Assembly (NCBI RefSeq): GCF_900591205.1
Contig: NZ_UUPU01000001.1
Span: 310,001-374,000, forward strand
Direction: 5' to 3'
Length of the DNA stretch: 64,000 bases
DNA from: Pseudomonas viridiflava
GTDB taxonomy: Bacteria > Pseudomonadota > Gammaproteobacteria > Pseudomonadales > Pseudomonadaceae
Of the stretch, positions 1 to 11,845 are shown piece after piece. A program made the position numbers and the translations under genes. The notes beneath the pieces were generated by a model. That model made no database searches, was not told the origin of the DNA, and was given only the letters and a program-made list of their open reading frames with translations. Position 1 is the stretch's first letter. Each line of letters begins with the position of its first letter.

Positions 1-197
1 TTGGCGATGAACTCGTAGCTCATCAGACCTTCAGCGATTTCACGCAGGGCTACAACGGTAGGCTTGTCGTTTTCCCACTGGACCAGAGGCTCTTTGCCGC
101 CAGTGGCCAGTTGACGGGCACGCTTGGTAGAGAGCATGACCAGCTCAAAGCGGTTATCCACGTGTTCTAGGCAGTCTTCAACGGTTACGCGGGCCAT
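1..197 (-). CDS. rpoZ: RNA polymerase omega subunit, N-terminal part
   Basis: Only the first 65 codons lie in the window; the gene runs off the left edge. The translation begins [20 protein letters not shown] and continues with the conserved stretch [12 protein letters not shown], which is the omega signature. Omega stabilises the beta-prime subunit of RNA polymerase and influences ppGpp response. A GAGGAA ribosome-binding site precedes the ATG. It lies downstream of gmk on the same strand, the usual gammaproteobacterial gmk-rpoZ(-spoT) arrangement; a hairpin with a T-run at 261-296 separates the two. Identification is secure; the C-terminus is not visible. Confidence 0.95.
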   Translation of the reverse strand, partial: MARVTVEDCLEHVDNRFELVMLSTKRARQLATGGKEPLVQWENDKPTVVALREIAEGLMSYEFIA

Positions 198-260
198 GGT
201 ATTCCTCGGAGCGAATGCAAGATGCGCGCTGCCCGGTTGGGCGAGCGGACTAAACAGTTT

Positions 261-296
261 AAAAAATCACCAGCGTTTAGGGAAGCGCTGATTTTT
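261..296 (-). terminator. Intrinsic terminator after gmk
   Basis: Read on the minus strand, an AATCAGCG arm, a short loop and a CGCT(GG)TGATT arm are followed by a run of six T. It lies between the gmk stop and the rpoZ start. A second long-loop inverted repeat (AAAACCGCT/AGCGGTTTT, about 308-351) lies just upstream and could add to termination. Confidence 0.6.
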
Positions 297-364
297 CCCG
301 CGTCCTCGCAAAACCGCTACAAGTGCCAATGTAAAGCCCTTGCAGCGGTTTTGGGAAGAGCCAA

Positions 365-1859
<1,495 letters not shown>

Positions 1860-2001
1860 GGAGGTTCCTCGCGTTGCAGTCCCGCAAATACGGGCTGATG
1901 GTTAAGAAGGCGCAGGATTGTAGCGCAGTGGGGCGGGCGCGCCCAAACTGGACCATTCGTAACCGAATTTTTTAGAAGTGCCCCGAATCGGTTCGCGGCT
2001 C

Positions 2002-2007
2002 TATAAT
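2002..2007 (+). promoter_or_regulatory. Possible -10 box for rph
   Basis: A perfect TATAAT lies 38 bases ahead of the rph start in the yicC-rph intergenic region. I see no good -35 hexamer at 16-18 bases spacing, so promoter strength or an activator requirement is open. Confidence 0.4.
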
Positions 2008-2044
2008 GCTCGGCAGTTTTTCGTCCTCCGTACAGGTATCCCCT

Positions 2045-2767
2045 ATGAAACGTCCAAGTGGTCGCGCTGCCGATCAGCTCCGCTCGATCCGCATCACCCG
2101 CAACTACACCAAACACGCCGAGGGTTCTGTACTGGTCGAGTTTGGCGATACCAAGGTTATCTGCACCGTCAGCGTCGAGAACGGCGTGCCGCGTTTCCTT
2201 AAAGGCCAGGGCCAAGGCTGGTTGACTGCCGAATACGGCATGTTGCCGCGTGCCACTGGCGAGCGTAACCAGCGTGAAGCCAGCCGTGGCAAGCAAGGCG
2301 GGCGCACCCTGGAAATCCAGCGCCTTATCGGCCGCTCGCTGCGCGCTGCGCTGGACATGTCCAAGCTGGGCGACGTGACCCTGTACGTCGACTGCGACGT
2401 GATCCAGGCCGACGGCGGCACCCGCACCGCATCCATCACCGGCGCCATGGTGGCGTTGGTGGATGCATTGAAAGTGATCAAGAAGCGCGGCGGCCTGAAA
2501 GGCGGCGACCCGCTCAAGCAGATGATCGCCGCGGTGTCGGTCGGTATGTACCAGGGCGAGCCTGTGCTGGACCTGGATTACCTGGAAGACTCGGCTGCCG
2601 AGACTGACCTGAACGTGGTCATGACCAGCACCGGTGGTTTCATTGAAGTGCAGGGCACCGCCGAAGGCGCGCCATTCCAGCCTGCCGACCTGAATGCCAT
2701 GCTGGCCCTGGCTCAGAAGGGCATGACTGAAATCTTCGAACTGCAGAACGCCGCATTGGCTGACTGA
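2045..2767 (+). CDS. rph: Ribonuclease PH
   Basis: A 240-residue phosphorolytic 3'-5' exoribonuclease that trims the 3' ends of tRNA precursors. It begins [13 protein letters not shown] and contains the family's conserved blocks [17 protein letters not shown] and [18 protein letters not shown] with the phosphate-binding Arg of the [11 protein letters not shown] segment. Length equals that of characterised homologues, so unlike the frameshifted K-12 copy it appears intact. An upstream ATG at 2006 gives a non-conserved extension and is rejected. The DUF4870 gene follows after 22 bases. Confidence 0.96.
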   Translation: MKRPSGRAADQLRSIRITRNYTKHAEGSVLVEFGDTKVICTVSVENGVPRFLKGQGQGWLTAEYGMLPRATGERNQREASRGKQGGRTLEIQRLIGRSLRAALDMSKLGDVTLYVDCDVIQADGGTRTASITGAMVALVDALKVIKKRGGLKGGDPLKQMIAAVSVGMYQGEPVLDLDYLEDSAAETDLNVVMTSTGGFIEVQGTAEGAPFQPADLNAMLALAQKGMTEIFELQNAALAD

Positions 2768-2789
2768 CCCTGCCTCAAGGAGAAGCGCC

Positions 2790-3158
2790 ATGAATGACAG
2801 CCAAGTGCCGGTGCCTACGCCTTCCTATGAGGTGCGTCAGGGAGCGATGTTGTGTCATTTGGCGGCGTTTCTGGGTTTTGTGTTCCCCTTCGGCAGCGTC
2901 GTGGGACCACTGATCCTGTGGCAGATGAAGAAGGAAATGGACCCATTCATTGATGATCAGGGCAAGGAAGCCCTGAACTTCCAGATCACCGTGGCCATCG
3001 CATGGATAGCCTGCATCGTGCTGGCCTTCGCGGTGATCGGCTTTTTCCTGATGATTGCCCTGGCAATCGCCACCGTGGTGCTGACCATCATCGGCAGTAT
3101 CAAGGCCAACAAGGGGATCGCCTACCGCTACCCCTTGACTTGGCGTGTGATCAAATAA
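2790..3158 (+). CDS. DUF4870 domain small membrane protein
   Basis: A 122-residue integral membrane protein. Two hydrophobic stretches are visible (about residues 22-45 and a long one at 68-105), separated by a polar segment with the DDQGKEALNFQIT motif typical of DUF4870. No catalytic residues are evident and the family function is unknown to me. An AAGGAG ribosome-binding site precedes it, and it follows rph closely, so the two are probably cotranscribed and end at the strong hairpin at 3166-3203. Confidence 0.85.
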   Translation: MNDSQVPVPTPSYEVRQGAMLCHLAAFLGFVFPFGSVVGPLILWQMKKEMDPFIDDQGKEALNFQITVAIAWIACIVLAFAVIGFFLMIALAIATVVLTIIGSIKANKGIAYRYPLTWRVIK

Positions 3159-3165
3159 TGAGCGG

Positions 3166-3203
3166 CCACAAAAAAACCGACAGCGATGTCGGTTTTTTTG
3201 TGG
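3166..3203. terminator. Bidirectional terminator between DUF4870 gene and crc
   Basis: The stem CCACAAAAAAACCGAC / GTCGGTTTTTTTGTGG closes on a tiny loop and has A and T runs within both arms, so it can stop transcription from either side of this convergent pair. Confidence 0.9.
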
Positions 3204-3216
3204 CTGGGCAAAGACC

Positions 3217-3996
3217 TCAGATGGTCAGCGTCCAGTCGTAGTCCACGATCAGCGGCGCGTGCTGCGAGAAGCGCGGCTGGCGCGGCAGGCGTGCGCTGCG
3301 TACGAAGCGGCGCAGACCCGGGGTCAGCAACTGGTAGTCGAAACGCCAGCCCAGGTTGAGCATCTCAGCCTGTTCATTGTCGGGCCACCAGCTGTACTGG
3401 TCGCCTTCACGGCTGACTTCGCGCAGGGCATCCACATAACCCATGTTGCCGACAATCTCGTCCATCCAGGCCCGTTCTGGCGCCAGGAAGCCCGGGGATT
3501 GCTGGCTGTCGCGCCAGTTCTTGATATCCAGCTTCTGTTGCGCCACGTAGAGCGAGCCACAATAAATGTACTCGCGACGTTTGCGCCGCTGTTTATCCAG
3601 GTAACGGGCGAAATCGTCCATTAGCTTGAACTTCTGGTTCAAGTCTTCATCGCCATTCTGCCCCGAAGGGAGCAGCAAGGTCGCGATGCTGACCTTATCG
3701 AAATCGGCTTGCAGGTAGCGCCCGTAGCGGTCGGCTGTCTCGAAGCCGAGGCCGCTGATGACCGCCTTGGGTTGCAACCGCGAGTACAAAGCCACGCCAC
3801 CTTGGGTGGGCACTTCGGCATCGCAGGCATAAAGGAAGTAGCCATCCAGTTGGAAGGCTGGGTCGTCCAGTTCAAAGGCGGAGGCGCGGGTATCCTGCAG
3901 GCAGATGACGTCGGCATTCTGGGCTTGCAGCCAACTGAGCAAACCACGCTCGACTGCAGCCTGAATACCATTAACGTTCACACTGATGATCCGCAT
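3217..3996 (-). CDS. crc: Catabolite repression control protein Crc
   Basis: This 259-residue protein has the exonuclease III / endonuclease-exonuclease-phosphatase fold (MRIISVNVNGIQAAV, VICLQDTRA, LGWRFDYQL). In Pseudomonas Crc is reported to lack nuclease activity and instead to act with Hfq as a translational repressor on A-rich motifs at catabolic mRNAs. The metal-binding Glu seen in active ExoIII (CLQE) is Asp here (CLQD), as in Crc. Its position divergent from pyrE matches crc in P. aeruginosa and distinguishes it from xthA. The start at 3996 gives the Crc length; the upstream ATG at 4032 overlaps the promoter dyad. Confidence 0.93.
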   Translation of the reverse strand: MRIISVNVNGIQAAVERGLLSWLQAQNADVICLQDTRASAFELDDPAFQLDGYFLYACDAEVPTQGGVALYSRLQPKAVISGLGFETADRYGRYLQADFDKVSIATLLLPSGQNGDEDLNQKFKLMDDFARYLDKQRRKRREYIYCGSLYVAQQKLDIKNWRDSQQSPGFLAPERAWMDEIVGNMGYVDALREVSREGDQYSWWPDNEQAEMLNLGWRFDYQLLTPGLRRFVRSARLPRQPRFSQHAPLIVDYDWTLTI

Positions 3997-4017
3997 AAAT
4001 GGCCCCAAAAATCGCGT

Positions 4018-4034
4018 GCGTGTATGATACACGC
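4018..4034. promoter_or_regulatory. Perfect 17-bp dyad in the crc-pyrE promoter region
   Basis: GCGTGTAT-G-ATACACGC is a perfect inverted repeat with a one-base centre, 22 bases ahead of crc and 45 bases ahead of pyrE. TATGAT on the plus strand and TATCAT on the minus strand, both -10-like, lie inside it. This looks like an operator or promoter core shared by the divergent genes; the bound protein is unknown. Confidence 0.55.
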
Positions 4035-4078
4035 CGTCTACCTAATTAGCTAAATCCGTGGTATCTGAGGCTTTTTTC

Positions 4079-4723
4079 ATGCAGGCGTATCAACGCGATT
4101 TCATTCGTTTTGCCATCGATCGCGGCGTTTTGCGCTTCGGTGAGTTCACCCTCAAGTCCGGGCGCACCAGCCCGTACTTCTTCAATGCGGGTTTGTTCAA
4201 CTCGGGTTCGGCCCTGGCTCAATTGGGTCGTTTCTACGCGGCAGCCATCGTTGAAAGCGGTATTTCCTTCGACGTGCTGTTCGGTCCAGCCTACAAGGGT
4301 ATTCCCCTGGCCGCCGCAACCGCCGTGGCTTTGGCCGAACATCACGGGCAGGATCTGCCATGGTGCTTCAACCGCAAAGAGGCCAAGGCTCACGGCGAAG
4401 GCGGCAGCCTGGTCGGCGCGCCGCTCACTGGCGATGTGCTGATCATCGACGACGTGATCACTGCCGGCACGGCTATCCGTGAAGTGATGCAGATCATCGC
4501 TTCCCAGGACGGCGCCAAGGCGGCCGGCGTGTTGATCGCGCTTAACCGTCAGGAGCGCGGCAACGGCGAATTGTCGGCGATCCAGGAAGTGGAGCGAGAT
4601 TTCGGCATCCCGGTGGTGAGCATTGTGTCGTTGAACCAGGTGTTGCAGTTCCTGGAAGATGACCCGCAGCTCAAGCAGCATTTGCCGGCGGTACGTGCGT
4701 ACCGTGAGCAATTTGGCGTTTAA
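4079..4723 (+). CDS. pyrE: Orotate phosphoribosyltransferase
   Basis: A 214-residue enzyme that joins orotate to PRPP to form OMP in pyrimidine synthesis. The PRPP-binding motif [13 protein letters not shown] is at about residues 120-132, and the N-terminal [14 protein letters not shown] region binds orotate and PRPP. I start at the ATG at 4079, preceded by CTGAGG; the GTG at 4058 would add seven non-conserved residues. It is divergent from crc, as in other pseudomonads, and followed by a single REP hairpin and then a bidirectional terminator shared with argB. Confidence 0.95.
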   Translation: MQAYQRDFIRFAIDRGVLRFGEFTLKSGRTSPYFFNAGLFNSGSALAQLGRFYAAAIVESGISFDVLFGPAYKGIPLAAATAVALAEHHGQDLPWCFNRKEAKAHGEGGSLVGAPLTGDVLIIDDVITAGTAIREVMQIIASQDGAKAAGVLIALNRQERGNGELSAIQEVERDFGIPVVSIVSLNQVLQFLEDDPQLKQHLPAVRAYREQFGV

Positions 4724-4751
4724 CACAGAGCCCCTTGTGTGTGAGGGCTAG

Positions 4752-4779
4752 TGTGGGAGGGGGCAAGCCCCCTCCCACA
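4752..4779. repeat. Single REP hairpin (GGGGGC type)
   Basis: Perfect 13-bp arms TGTGGGAGGGGGC / GCCCCCTCCCACA around an AA loop, between pyrE and argB. Unlike most other REPs in this window it is one hairpin, not a doublet. Confidence 0.85.
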
Positions 4780-4809
4780 TTTGATCTCCATCGTTTTCAA
4801 GATCTGTAT

Positions 4810-4848
4810 AAAAAAGCCCCGCTCAATCAGATTGAGCGGGGCTTTTTT
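4810..4848. terminator. Bidirectional terminator between pyrE and argB
   Basis: Stem AAAAAAGCCCCGCTCAAT / ATTGAGCGGGGCTTTTTT with a three-base loop, ending 11 bases from the argB stop codon. It has A and T runs at the ends and serves both convergent genes. Confidence 0.92.
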
Positions 4849-4859
4849 GTTTGCAGCGC

Positions 4860-5765
<906 letters not shown>

Positions 5766-5784
5766 TCAGGGCTCCGGTAAAAAA

Positions 5785-7182
5785 TCAGAACGGTAATTGG
5801 AGATCAGGGGCAACACGTTTCAGCTGGGCGTGGAACACGTCCTTGATGCGCTGCAACTCAGCCTCGGTATCCGCCTCGAAACGCAGGACCAGCACCGGTG
5901 TGGTGTTGGACGCGCGAACCAGGCCCCAGCCTTTGGCGTAATCGACTCGCACACCATCAATAGTGGTCAGGTTGGCGCCTTCGCCCCATTGCGCATCGTG
6001 CAGTGCGTCAATGATGCTGAATTTGCTCTCCTCGGTCACATGGATATTGATCTCTGGCGTAGAAATATCATTCGGGAAGGTCTGAAACAGCTCTTCTGCC
6101 GTGGATTTTTCTTTGCTGAGGATCTCCAGCAGACGAGCGGCGCTGTAAATGCCATCGTCAAAGCCGAACCAGCGCTCTTTGAAAAAAACGTGACCGCTCA
6201 TTTCACCGGCCAACAGCGCGCCGGTTTCCTTCATTTTCTTTTTGATCAACGAGTGGCCGGTCTTCCACATTAGTGGGCGACCGCCGTATTCCTTGATCAG
6301 TGGGGTGAGGCGGCGGGTGCACTTCACGTCAAAAATGATCTCGGCGCCTGGGTTGCGCGCTACCACGTCGCGGGCAAACAGCATCAGCAGGCGGTCCGGG
6401 AAGACGATCTCGCCGGTTTCGGTCACTACACCCACGCGGTCGCCGTCGCCATCGAAAGCCAGGCCGACATCGGCGCCCGTTTCCTTGACCTTGGCGATCA
6501 GGTCCACCAGGTTTTCAGGCTTGCCCGGATCCGGATGGTGGTTAGGAAAGTGGCCGTCAACGTCGCAGAACAACGGGATAACTTCGCAGTTCAGGGCTTC
6601 AAGCAGTTGCGGGGCGATGACGCCGGCCGCGCCGTTGCCGCAATCCACCACCACTTTGAGGCGGCGGGCGAGTTTGACGTCGCCGGTAATTTCATCAGAG
6701 TAGCGCTGCAAGATGTCGACTTTGGTGATGCTGCCTTCGCCGCTGGTCAGATCGTTGGTCTTCAGGCGGTTGTGCAGGGCCTGGATCTGTTCGTTGGCCA
6801 GGGTGTCACCGGCGATGACGATTTTGAAGCCGTTGTAGTCCGACGGGTTATGGCTGCCGGTGAGCATCACCCCGGATTTGCCGGCCAGCACGTTGGCGGC
6901 GTAGTACAGCGCAGGCGTGGGCACCAGGCCCACGTCGCTGACATGGCAGCCGCTGTCGGCCAGGCCCTGGATCAGTTGCTCCACCAGCTCCGGGCCGGAC
7001 AGGCGACCGTCGCGGCCCACCGACACGTTCGGCTCGCCCTGGGCGATGCTCTGGGAGCCAATGGCGCGGCCAATCCAGTAGGCGGTTTCGGCGGTCAGGG
7101 TCTTGGGCACCACGCCACGGATGTCATAGGCGCGAAAGATGCTGTCGGGGAATGTCGGGGCTACTCGGGCTGCGTTACTCAT
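5785..7182 (-). CDS. algC: Phosphomannomutase/phosphoglucomutase AlgC
   Basis: A 465-residue alpha-D-phosphohexomutase that interconverts the 1- and 6-phosphates of mannose and glucose, feeding alginate, LPS core and rhamnose precursors. The phosphoserine loop TGSHNPSDYNG has its active Ser at about residue 110, the metal site is DGDGDR, and the sugar-specificity loop GEMSGH is present. The chosen start (7182) gives MSNAARVAP, with GGAG 14 bases upstream; an ATG at 7200 is also possible. The gene is the short, soluble form: dut ends only 264 bases upstream, leaving no room for the long membrane extension annotated in some pseudomonads. Confidence 0.94.
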   Translation of the reverse strand: MSNAARVAPTFPDSIFRAYDIRGVVPKTLTAETAYWIGRAIGSQSIAQGEPNVSVGRDGRLSGPELVEQLIQGLADSGCHVSDVGLVPTPALYYAANVLAGKSGVMLTGSHNPSDYNGFKIVIAGDTLANEQIQALHNRLKTNDLTSGEGSITKVDILQRYSDEITGDVKLARRLKVVVDCGNGAAGVIAPQLLEALNCEVIPLFCDVDGHFPNHHPDPGKPENLVDLIAKVKETGADVGLAFDGDGDRVGVVTETGEIVFPDRLLMLFARDVVARNPGAEIIFDVKCTRRLTPLIKEYGGRPLMWKTGHSLIKKKMKETGALLAGEMSGHVFFKERWFGFDDGIYSAARLLEILSKEKSTAEELFQTFPNDISTPEINIHVTEESKFSIIDALHDAQWGEGANLTTIDGVRVDYAKGWGLVRASNTTPVLVLRFEADTEAELQRIKDVFHAQLKRVAPDLQLPF

Positions 7183-7301
7183 CGCGGGGGGAAACTCCAT
7201 CTGAAGGGGGCAAGGCTGGCCTTAAAGTGGCTGACCGGCAGGCTCAAACTGAAGGGTATGACGGTGTTTTCGGCAGAGAGTTCGTGGTGCAAAAATGCCA
7301 T

Positions 7302-7317
7302 CGGAGCTCGGGCTCCG
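7302..7317 (-). terminator. Hairpin in the dut-algC gap, possible terminator
   Basis: CGGAGC-TCGG-GCTCCG followed on the minus strand by ATGGCATTTTTG. The T-run starts six bases after the stem, so termination efficiency is uncertain. A second hairpin without a T-run (GCCGGGCA/TGCCCGGC, 7413-7432) is just after the dut stop codon. Confidence 0.4.
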
Positions 7318-7446
7318 TCTTTTTGTCTGCGTAATGCGTTGATTTCGCTGGGGAAATCTCGCTGATTTAATCCGCGCATTCTTCGTCCTGAAAAGCCTTG
7401 CGGTGGCGTCGAGCCGGGCAAAACTGCCCGGCCAGATTCAGCTTAG

Positions 7447-7902
7447 TCAGTGGCTGCCGGAATGCCCAAAACCACCTGCGCCGCGTTGGGTTTCGTCAAA
7501 TTCCTCGACCAGTTCGAAGTGCGCCTGCACTACCGGCACCAGTACCAACTGGGCAATACGCTCGCCGACGGCGATATTGAATGCGGTCTGGCCACGGTTC
7601 CAGCACGACACCATCAGTTCGCCCTGGTAGTCCGAGTCGATCAGGCCCACCAGGTTGCCCAGCACGATCCCGTGTTTGTGGCCAAGGCCCGAGCGCGGCA
7701 GGATCAGCGCCGCCAGGCCAGGGTCGCCGACGTAGATCGACAGGCCGGTGGGGATCAGGAGGGTCTGGCCCGGCTCAAGGATGGTGTCTTGCTTGAGCAT
7801 GGCACGCAGGTCGAGGCCGGCGGAACCCGGGGTGGCGTAGGCCGGCAGTGGGAATTCGGTGCCGATGCGTGGGTCGAGGATCTTGGCTTGCAAAGCGTGC
7901 AT
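7447..7902 (-). CDS. dut: dUTP diphosphatase
   Basis: A 151-residue trimeric dUTPase that hydrolyses dUTP to dUMP, preventing uracil incorporation and supplying dTMP synthesis. All five family motifs are present: [39 protein letters not shown] and the C-terminal [10 protein letters not shown]. It lies five bases downstream of coaBC on the same strand, a conserved gammaproteobacterial pairing, so coaBC-dut is an operon. Confidence 0.96.
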   Translation of the reverse strand: MHALQAKILDPRIGTEFPLPAYATPGSAGLDLRAMLKQDTILEPGQTLLIPTGLSIYVGDPGLAALILPRSGLGHKHGIVLGNLVGLIDSDYQGELMVSCWNRGQTAFNIAVGERIAQLVLVPVVQAHFELVEEFDETQRGAGGFGHSGSH

Positions 7903-7907
7903 GGAAA

Positions 7908-9116
7908 TTAAACCTGGTTCAGCCGTTGGGCGATAAAAGAGATCAGTTGGCGGGCAATTTTGCCCTTGCTGGTCTGGGCGAAAACGGTGGCGTGCAACTC
8001 GCGGTCGATCACGCTGATGGCGTTTTCCTCGCTGTTGAAGCCGATGCTCGGGTTGGCGACATCATTGGCAACGATCAAGTCGAGGTTTTTGTCTTTCAAT
8101 TTGCGTGCGGCGTAGTCCAGCAAGTGTTCGGTCTCGGCGGCAAAGCCGACGCTGAACGGGCGGTCCGCACGCGTGGCAATCGTGGCCAGGATGTCCGGGT
8201 TGCGCACCATTTGCAGGAGCAGGCCGTCACCGCTTGTAGGGTCTTTCTTGAGCTTTTGCGGGGCGACGACTTCCGGGCGGTAGTCTGCAACCGCTGCCGA
8301 GGCGATAAACAGGTCGCAGGGAATGGCCGCCTCACAGGCCGCCAGCATGTCCCGGGCGCTGACTACGTCGATTCGCGTGACGCGATCGGGGGTCGGCAAA
8401 TGCACCGGCCCGGTGATCAGGGTGACGCGTGCGCCTGCCTCGACCGCCGCTTCGGCCAGCGCAAAGCCCATTTTCCCTGAGCTATGGTTGGTGATGTAGC
8501 GCACCGGGTCGATGTTTTCCTGGGTCGGGCCGGCGGTGATCAGCACGTGCTTGCCGGTCAGTGCCAGGTGCTGGAAGCACTCGGCGGCGCACAGCGCCAA
8601 GTCGGTGGCTTCAAGCATGCGGCCCATGCCCACGTCGCCGCAGGCCTGGCTGCCGGACGCCGGGCCGAACACCTTGAGGCCACGGCTTTGCAGCAGTTGA
8701 GTGTTGGCTTGGGTAGCCGGGTCGCGCCACATGGCCTGGTTCATGGCCGGGGCGATGGCCACGGTGGCGTCGGTGGCCAGTACCAGGGTGGTCAGCAGGT
8801 CATCGGCGATGCCTTGGGCCAGGCGGGCGATCAGGTCGGCGGTGGCGGGCGCGATCAGTACCAGGTCGGCCCATTTGGCCAGCTCGATATGGCCCATGGC
8901 GGCTTCGGCCGCAGGGTCCAGCAGGTCCAGGTGAACCGGGTGGCCGGACAAAGCCTGCATGGTCAGCGGGGTAATGAACTCACTGCCGCCACGGGTCATG
9001 ACCACGCGCACTTCGGCGCCCTGGTCCAGGAGCCTGCGGACCAGCTCTGCGCTCTTGTAGGCGGCAATGCCGCCGCCGACGCCGAGAACGATGCGTTTCC
9101 GATACAGACGCTGCAT
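7908..9116 (-). CDS. coaBC: Bifunctional phosphopantothenoylcysteine decarboxylase / phosphopantothenate-cysteine ligase
   Basis: A 402-residue two-domain enzyme for two consecutive steps of coenzyme A synthesis. The N-terminal CoaC flavodoxin-like half carries [14 protein letters not shown], the PAMNQAMW motif and the [10 protein letters not shown] substrate clamp with its Cys. The C-terminal CoaB half begins at about residue 190 ([13 protein letters not shown]) and has the PQKLKKDP loop matching the ligase's conserved lysines. Length is normal for the fused bacterial enzyme. It is divergent from radC with about 150 bases between. Confidence 0.95.
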   Translation of the reverse strand: MQRLYRKRIVLGVGGGIAAYKSAELVRRLLDQGAEVRVVMTRGGSEFITPLTMQALSGHPVHLDLLDPAAEAAMGHIELAKWADLVLIAPATADLIARLAQGIADDLLTTLVLATDATVAIAPAMNQAMWRDPATQANTQLLQSRGLKVFGPASGSQACGDVGMGRMLEATDLALCAAECFQHLALTGKHVLITAGPTQENIDPVRYITNHSSGKMGFALAEAAVEAGARVTLITGPVHLPTPDRVTRIDVVSARDMLAACEAAIPCDLFIASAAVADYRPEVVAPQKLKKDPTSGDGLLLQMVRNPDILATIATRADRPFSVGFAAETEHLLDYAARKLKDKNLDLIVANDVANPSIGFNSEENAISVIDRELHATVFAQTSKGKIARQLISFIAQRLNQV

Positions 9117-9268
9117 TGGTTTGCCTTTCCAGTTCAGTGATGCCAGTTCAGTGGCGCGTGCGATGACCCCTCCCCAGGTGAAATCGCATGCAAAAAAGAG
9201 GGCCTACGATAACACAGCGCCTGCCGCGCAACAGCGGCGCACACGGCCTATATGGAGAGGGACCAGGG

Positions 9269-9943
9269 ATGAGTATTCGCGATTGGCCGGCAGCAGAGCG
9301 GCCACGGGAGAAGCTTTTGGAGTGGGGCGCGGCGAGTCTGTCCGATGCCGAATTACTGGCAATCTTCCTGCGTACTGGGGTTTCCGGCTGGAGCGCCGTG
9401 GACCTGGCGCGTCATTTGTTGGCGCAGTTTGGCGGCCTGCGGCCGTTGCTGGAGGCCAGCCAGGCGCTGTTCAATCAGCAATTGGGCTTGGGGCCGGCAA
9501 AGTTTGCCCAGTTGCAGGCGGTGTTGGAAATGTCTCGGCGCCATATGGCCGAGCGCTTGCGCAACGACTCGGTATTGGAAAGCCCGGTGGCTGTGCGTGA
9601 TTACCTCAAGGCGCTGTTGCGCCATGAGCCCCACGAGGTTTTCGGCTGTCTGTTCCTTGACTCAAGGCACCGGGTGCTGGGCTTCGAGGCTCTATCGGAG
9701 GGCACCATCGACGCGGCCATGGTGTACCCGCGGCAAGTGGTCAAGCGTGCACTGGCCTACAACGCAGCGGCATTGATCCTCTGCCACAACCATCCTTCGG
9801 GAAGCCTGGAGCCGAGCGCAGCTGATCGAAAATTGACCAGGACCCTGCAAAAGGCCCTGGAAATGGTGGATGTGCGGGTGCTGGATCACATCATCGTGGG
9901 TGATGGCGACCCGCTGTCGATGGCGGAGCATGGATGGATGTAG
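9269..9943 (+). CDS. radC: RadC family JAB/MPN-domain protein
   Basis: A 224-residue protein with an N-terminal helix-hairpin-helix-like segment ([31 protein letters not shown]) and a C-terminal JAMM-like MPN domain whose metal motif HNHPSG...PSAAD starts at about residue 171. The historical DNA-repair role is not supported in E. coli and the biochemical activity is unsettled. A GGAGAGG ribosome-binding site supports the ATG at 9269 over upstream in-frame starts. The gene is divergent from coaBC, as is common in gammaproteobacteria. Confidence 0.93.
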   Translation: MSIRDWPAAERPREKLLEWGAASLSDAELLAIFLRTGVSGWSAVDLARHLLAQFGGLRPLLEASQALFNQQLGLGPAKFAQLQAVLEMSRRHMAERLRNDSVLESPVAVRDYLKALLRHEPHEVFGCLFLDSRHRVLGFEALSEGTIDAAMVYPRQVVKRALAYNAAALILCHNHPSGSLEPSAADRKLTRTLQKALEMVDVRVLDHIIVGDGDPLSMAEHGWM

Positions 9944-9966
9944 CCCCGCGCCAAAAGGGCGGGGCT
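9942..9966. terminator. Hairpin between convergent radC and the ABC binding-protein gene
   Basis: AGCCCCGC / GCGGGGCT arms with a nine-base loop lie exactly between the two stop codons. No T-run follows on either strand, so it may be a transcript-end stabiliser more than a classical terminator. Confidence 0.5.
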
Positions 9967-9971
9967 GGTGC

Positions 9972-11564
9972 TCAGGGCTTGACGCTGACCTTGGAGAAAT
10001 CCTGGCGCCCGAACGGGCTTACCTGATATCCCTCGACATTCTTGCGCGCCAGGGCGAATGCCGTCGGGTGCGCCAGCGGCAGCCAGAGCGCCTGCTGCTG
10101 GATCTGCGCCTGGGCCTGTTGGTACAGCTTGCTGCGCACGCCTTGCTCGCTGGTGGTCTTGCCGGCGCTGATCAGCTTGTCCAGCGCCGGGTCGCAGTAG
10201 CGGGCGAAGTTGGTGCCGGACTTCACCGCCGCGCAGGAAAACTGCGGGGTCAGGAAGTTATCCGGGTCACCGTTGTCGCCGGCCCAGCCCATGAACAGCA
10301 GGTCATGCTCGCCGGCTTTGGCGCGACGAATCAGTTCGCCCCATTCGATCACGCGGATCTCGGCCTGGATGCCGACTTTAGCCAGGTCCGCCTGCAACAG
10401 TTGCGCGCCGAGGTTCGGGTTGGGGTTCAGCAGGCTGCCGGTAGGGCGTGTCCAGAGGGTGGTCTTGAACCCGTCCTTGAGCCCGGCGCGGGCCAGCAGG
10501 GCCTTGGCTTTGGCGAGGTCCTGTGGATAACCCGGCAGGTCTTTGGCGTAGCTCCAGGTATTGGGCGGGTAAGGGCCGTTGGCGGCTTCGGCGGTGCCTT
10601 CAAACACGGCCTTGAGGTAGCTGGCCTTGTCGAAGGCCAGGTTGATTGCCTGGCGCACTTCGGGCTTGTCCAGCGGAGGGTGCTGGCTGTTGATGGCCAC
10701 GAAAGCCGTCATGAAAGCTGCGGTTTTTTCCACTTTGAGTGCGGAGTCTTTTTGCGCCTCACCGACGTCCAGAGGCTTGGGCGACAGGGCAATCTGGCAT
10801 TCATCGCGCTTGAGTTTCTGCAGGCGCACGTTGGGGTCGGTGGTAATGGCGAAGATCAAGTTATCCACAGCTGGTTTGCCGGCGAAGTAGTCCGGGTTGG
10901 CTTTGTAGCGCACCACGGCGTCCTTCTGAAAACGGCTGAAGATGAACGGTCCGGTGCCGATCGGCTGGCTGTTGAGTTTCTCCGGGGTGCCTGCCTTGAG
11001 CAGCTTGTCGGCGTATTCGGCCGGGTAGATCGAGGCGAAACCCATGCTCAGGGCGGCGAGGAAGGTTGAGTCGGCGTGGTCCAGGGTGAAGCGCACGGTC
11101 AGGGGGTCGAGGGCGTCGATCTTCTTGACCAGTGTGGGTAATTGCAGCGACTGCGCATGCGGGAAACCGCTCTGGGCGATCTTGTGCCAAGGGTTAGCCG
11201 GGTCGAGCATGCGTTCGAAGCTGAAGCGTACGTCTTCGGCCGTCAGAGTGCGGCTTGGAGTGAAATACTCGGTGCGGTGGAATTTCACGTCCGGGTGCAG
11301 CTTGAAGGTGTAAGTCAGGCCGTCCGGCGAGACGTCCCAGCTGTCCGCCAGGCTTGGCACCAGTTTGCCGCTGGCCGCGTCGTAGTCCACCAGGCGGTTC
11401 ATCAGCACGTCGGCGGAGGCGTTGGTGGTGGTCAGGGAATTGTATTGCACCACGTCGAACCCTTCGGGGCTGGCCTCGGTGCAGACGCTCAAGTTGCTGG
11501 CGGCGCAGGCCAGCGGGGCGATAAATAGAGGGGCTAGCAATAGCGGTAGGGCAGCGAGGCGCAT
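9972..11564 (-). CDS. ABC transporter periplasmic peptide-binding protein (DppA-like, SBP family 5)
   Basis: A 530-residue binding protein with an N-terminal signal peptide (hydrophobic core LLLAPLFIAPLACA, probable cleavage after ACA). Family features include LVDYDAASGKLVPSLADSW, the ligand-binding core, and TGPFIFSRFQ. The protein would capture di- or oligopeptides in the periplasm for a Dpp-type permease, but no permease or ATPase gene is adjacent, so it must share one encoded elsewhere. In P. aeruginosa an orphan Dpp-type binding protein occupies the same position (PA5317 by order). Exact ligand unknown. Confidence 0.88.
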   Translation of the reverse strand: MRLAALPLLLAPLFIAPLACAASNLSVCTEASPEGFDVVQYNSLTTTNASADVLMNRLVDYDAASGKLVPSLADSWDVSPDGLTYTFKLHPDVKFHRTEYFTPSRTLTAEDVRFSFERMLDPANPWHKIAQSGFPHAQSLQLPTLVKKIDALDPLTVRFTLDHADSTFLAALSMGFASIYPAEYADKLLKAGTPEKLNSQPIGTGPFIFSRFQKDAVVRYKANPDYFAGKPAVDNLIFAITTDPNVRLQKLKRDECQIALSPKPLDVGEAQKDSALKVEKTAAFMTAFVAINSQHPPLDKPEVRQAINLAFDKASYLKAVFEGTAEAANGPYPPNTWSYAKDLPGYPQDLAKAKALLARAGLKDGFKTTLWTRPTGSLLNPNPNLGAQLLQADLAKVGIQAEIRVIEWGELIRRAKAGEHDLLFMGWAGDNGDPDNFLTPQFSCAAVKSGTNFARYCDPALDKLISAGKTTSEQGVRSKLYQQAQAQIQQQALWLPLAHPTAFALARKNVEGYQVSPFGRQDFSKVSVKP

Positions 11565-11845
11565 GTTCGGTTTCCTTTGCAGATCGAAGGCCCATCTGCG
11601 AGTGCAGTCTGGAAAAGTCCTACCGTAGTGGTCTGATTGATAAATGACTAGCCCATTTTTGCCTGTGCTTTTGCCTCAAATGCTGTTTTGATGGCGCCTC
11701 AGCGCGTTTCGCTGTGCGCTTTACTGCGCGCGCCAGCGCTGTAAATCATTCTGTGCGACGAGCGGTCGGCTGTTACAGCGGCCCCTCCTGGCAACGGTTC
11801 GGGCGTCTGTTACCGAGTTTTACGCCGGTAAAAACACACGGGCTG

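Noticed and set aside
7302..7330. TGGCATTTTTGC on the minus strand as a sigma-54 promoter for algC
   Set aside because: The GG-to-GC distance is three bases too short for a -24/-12 promoter.
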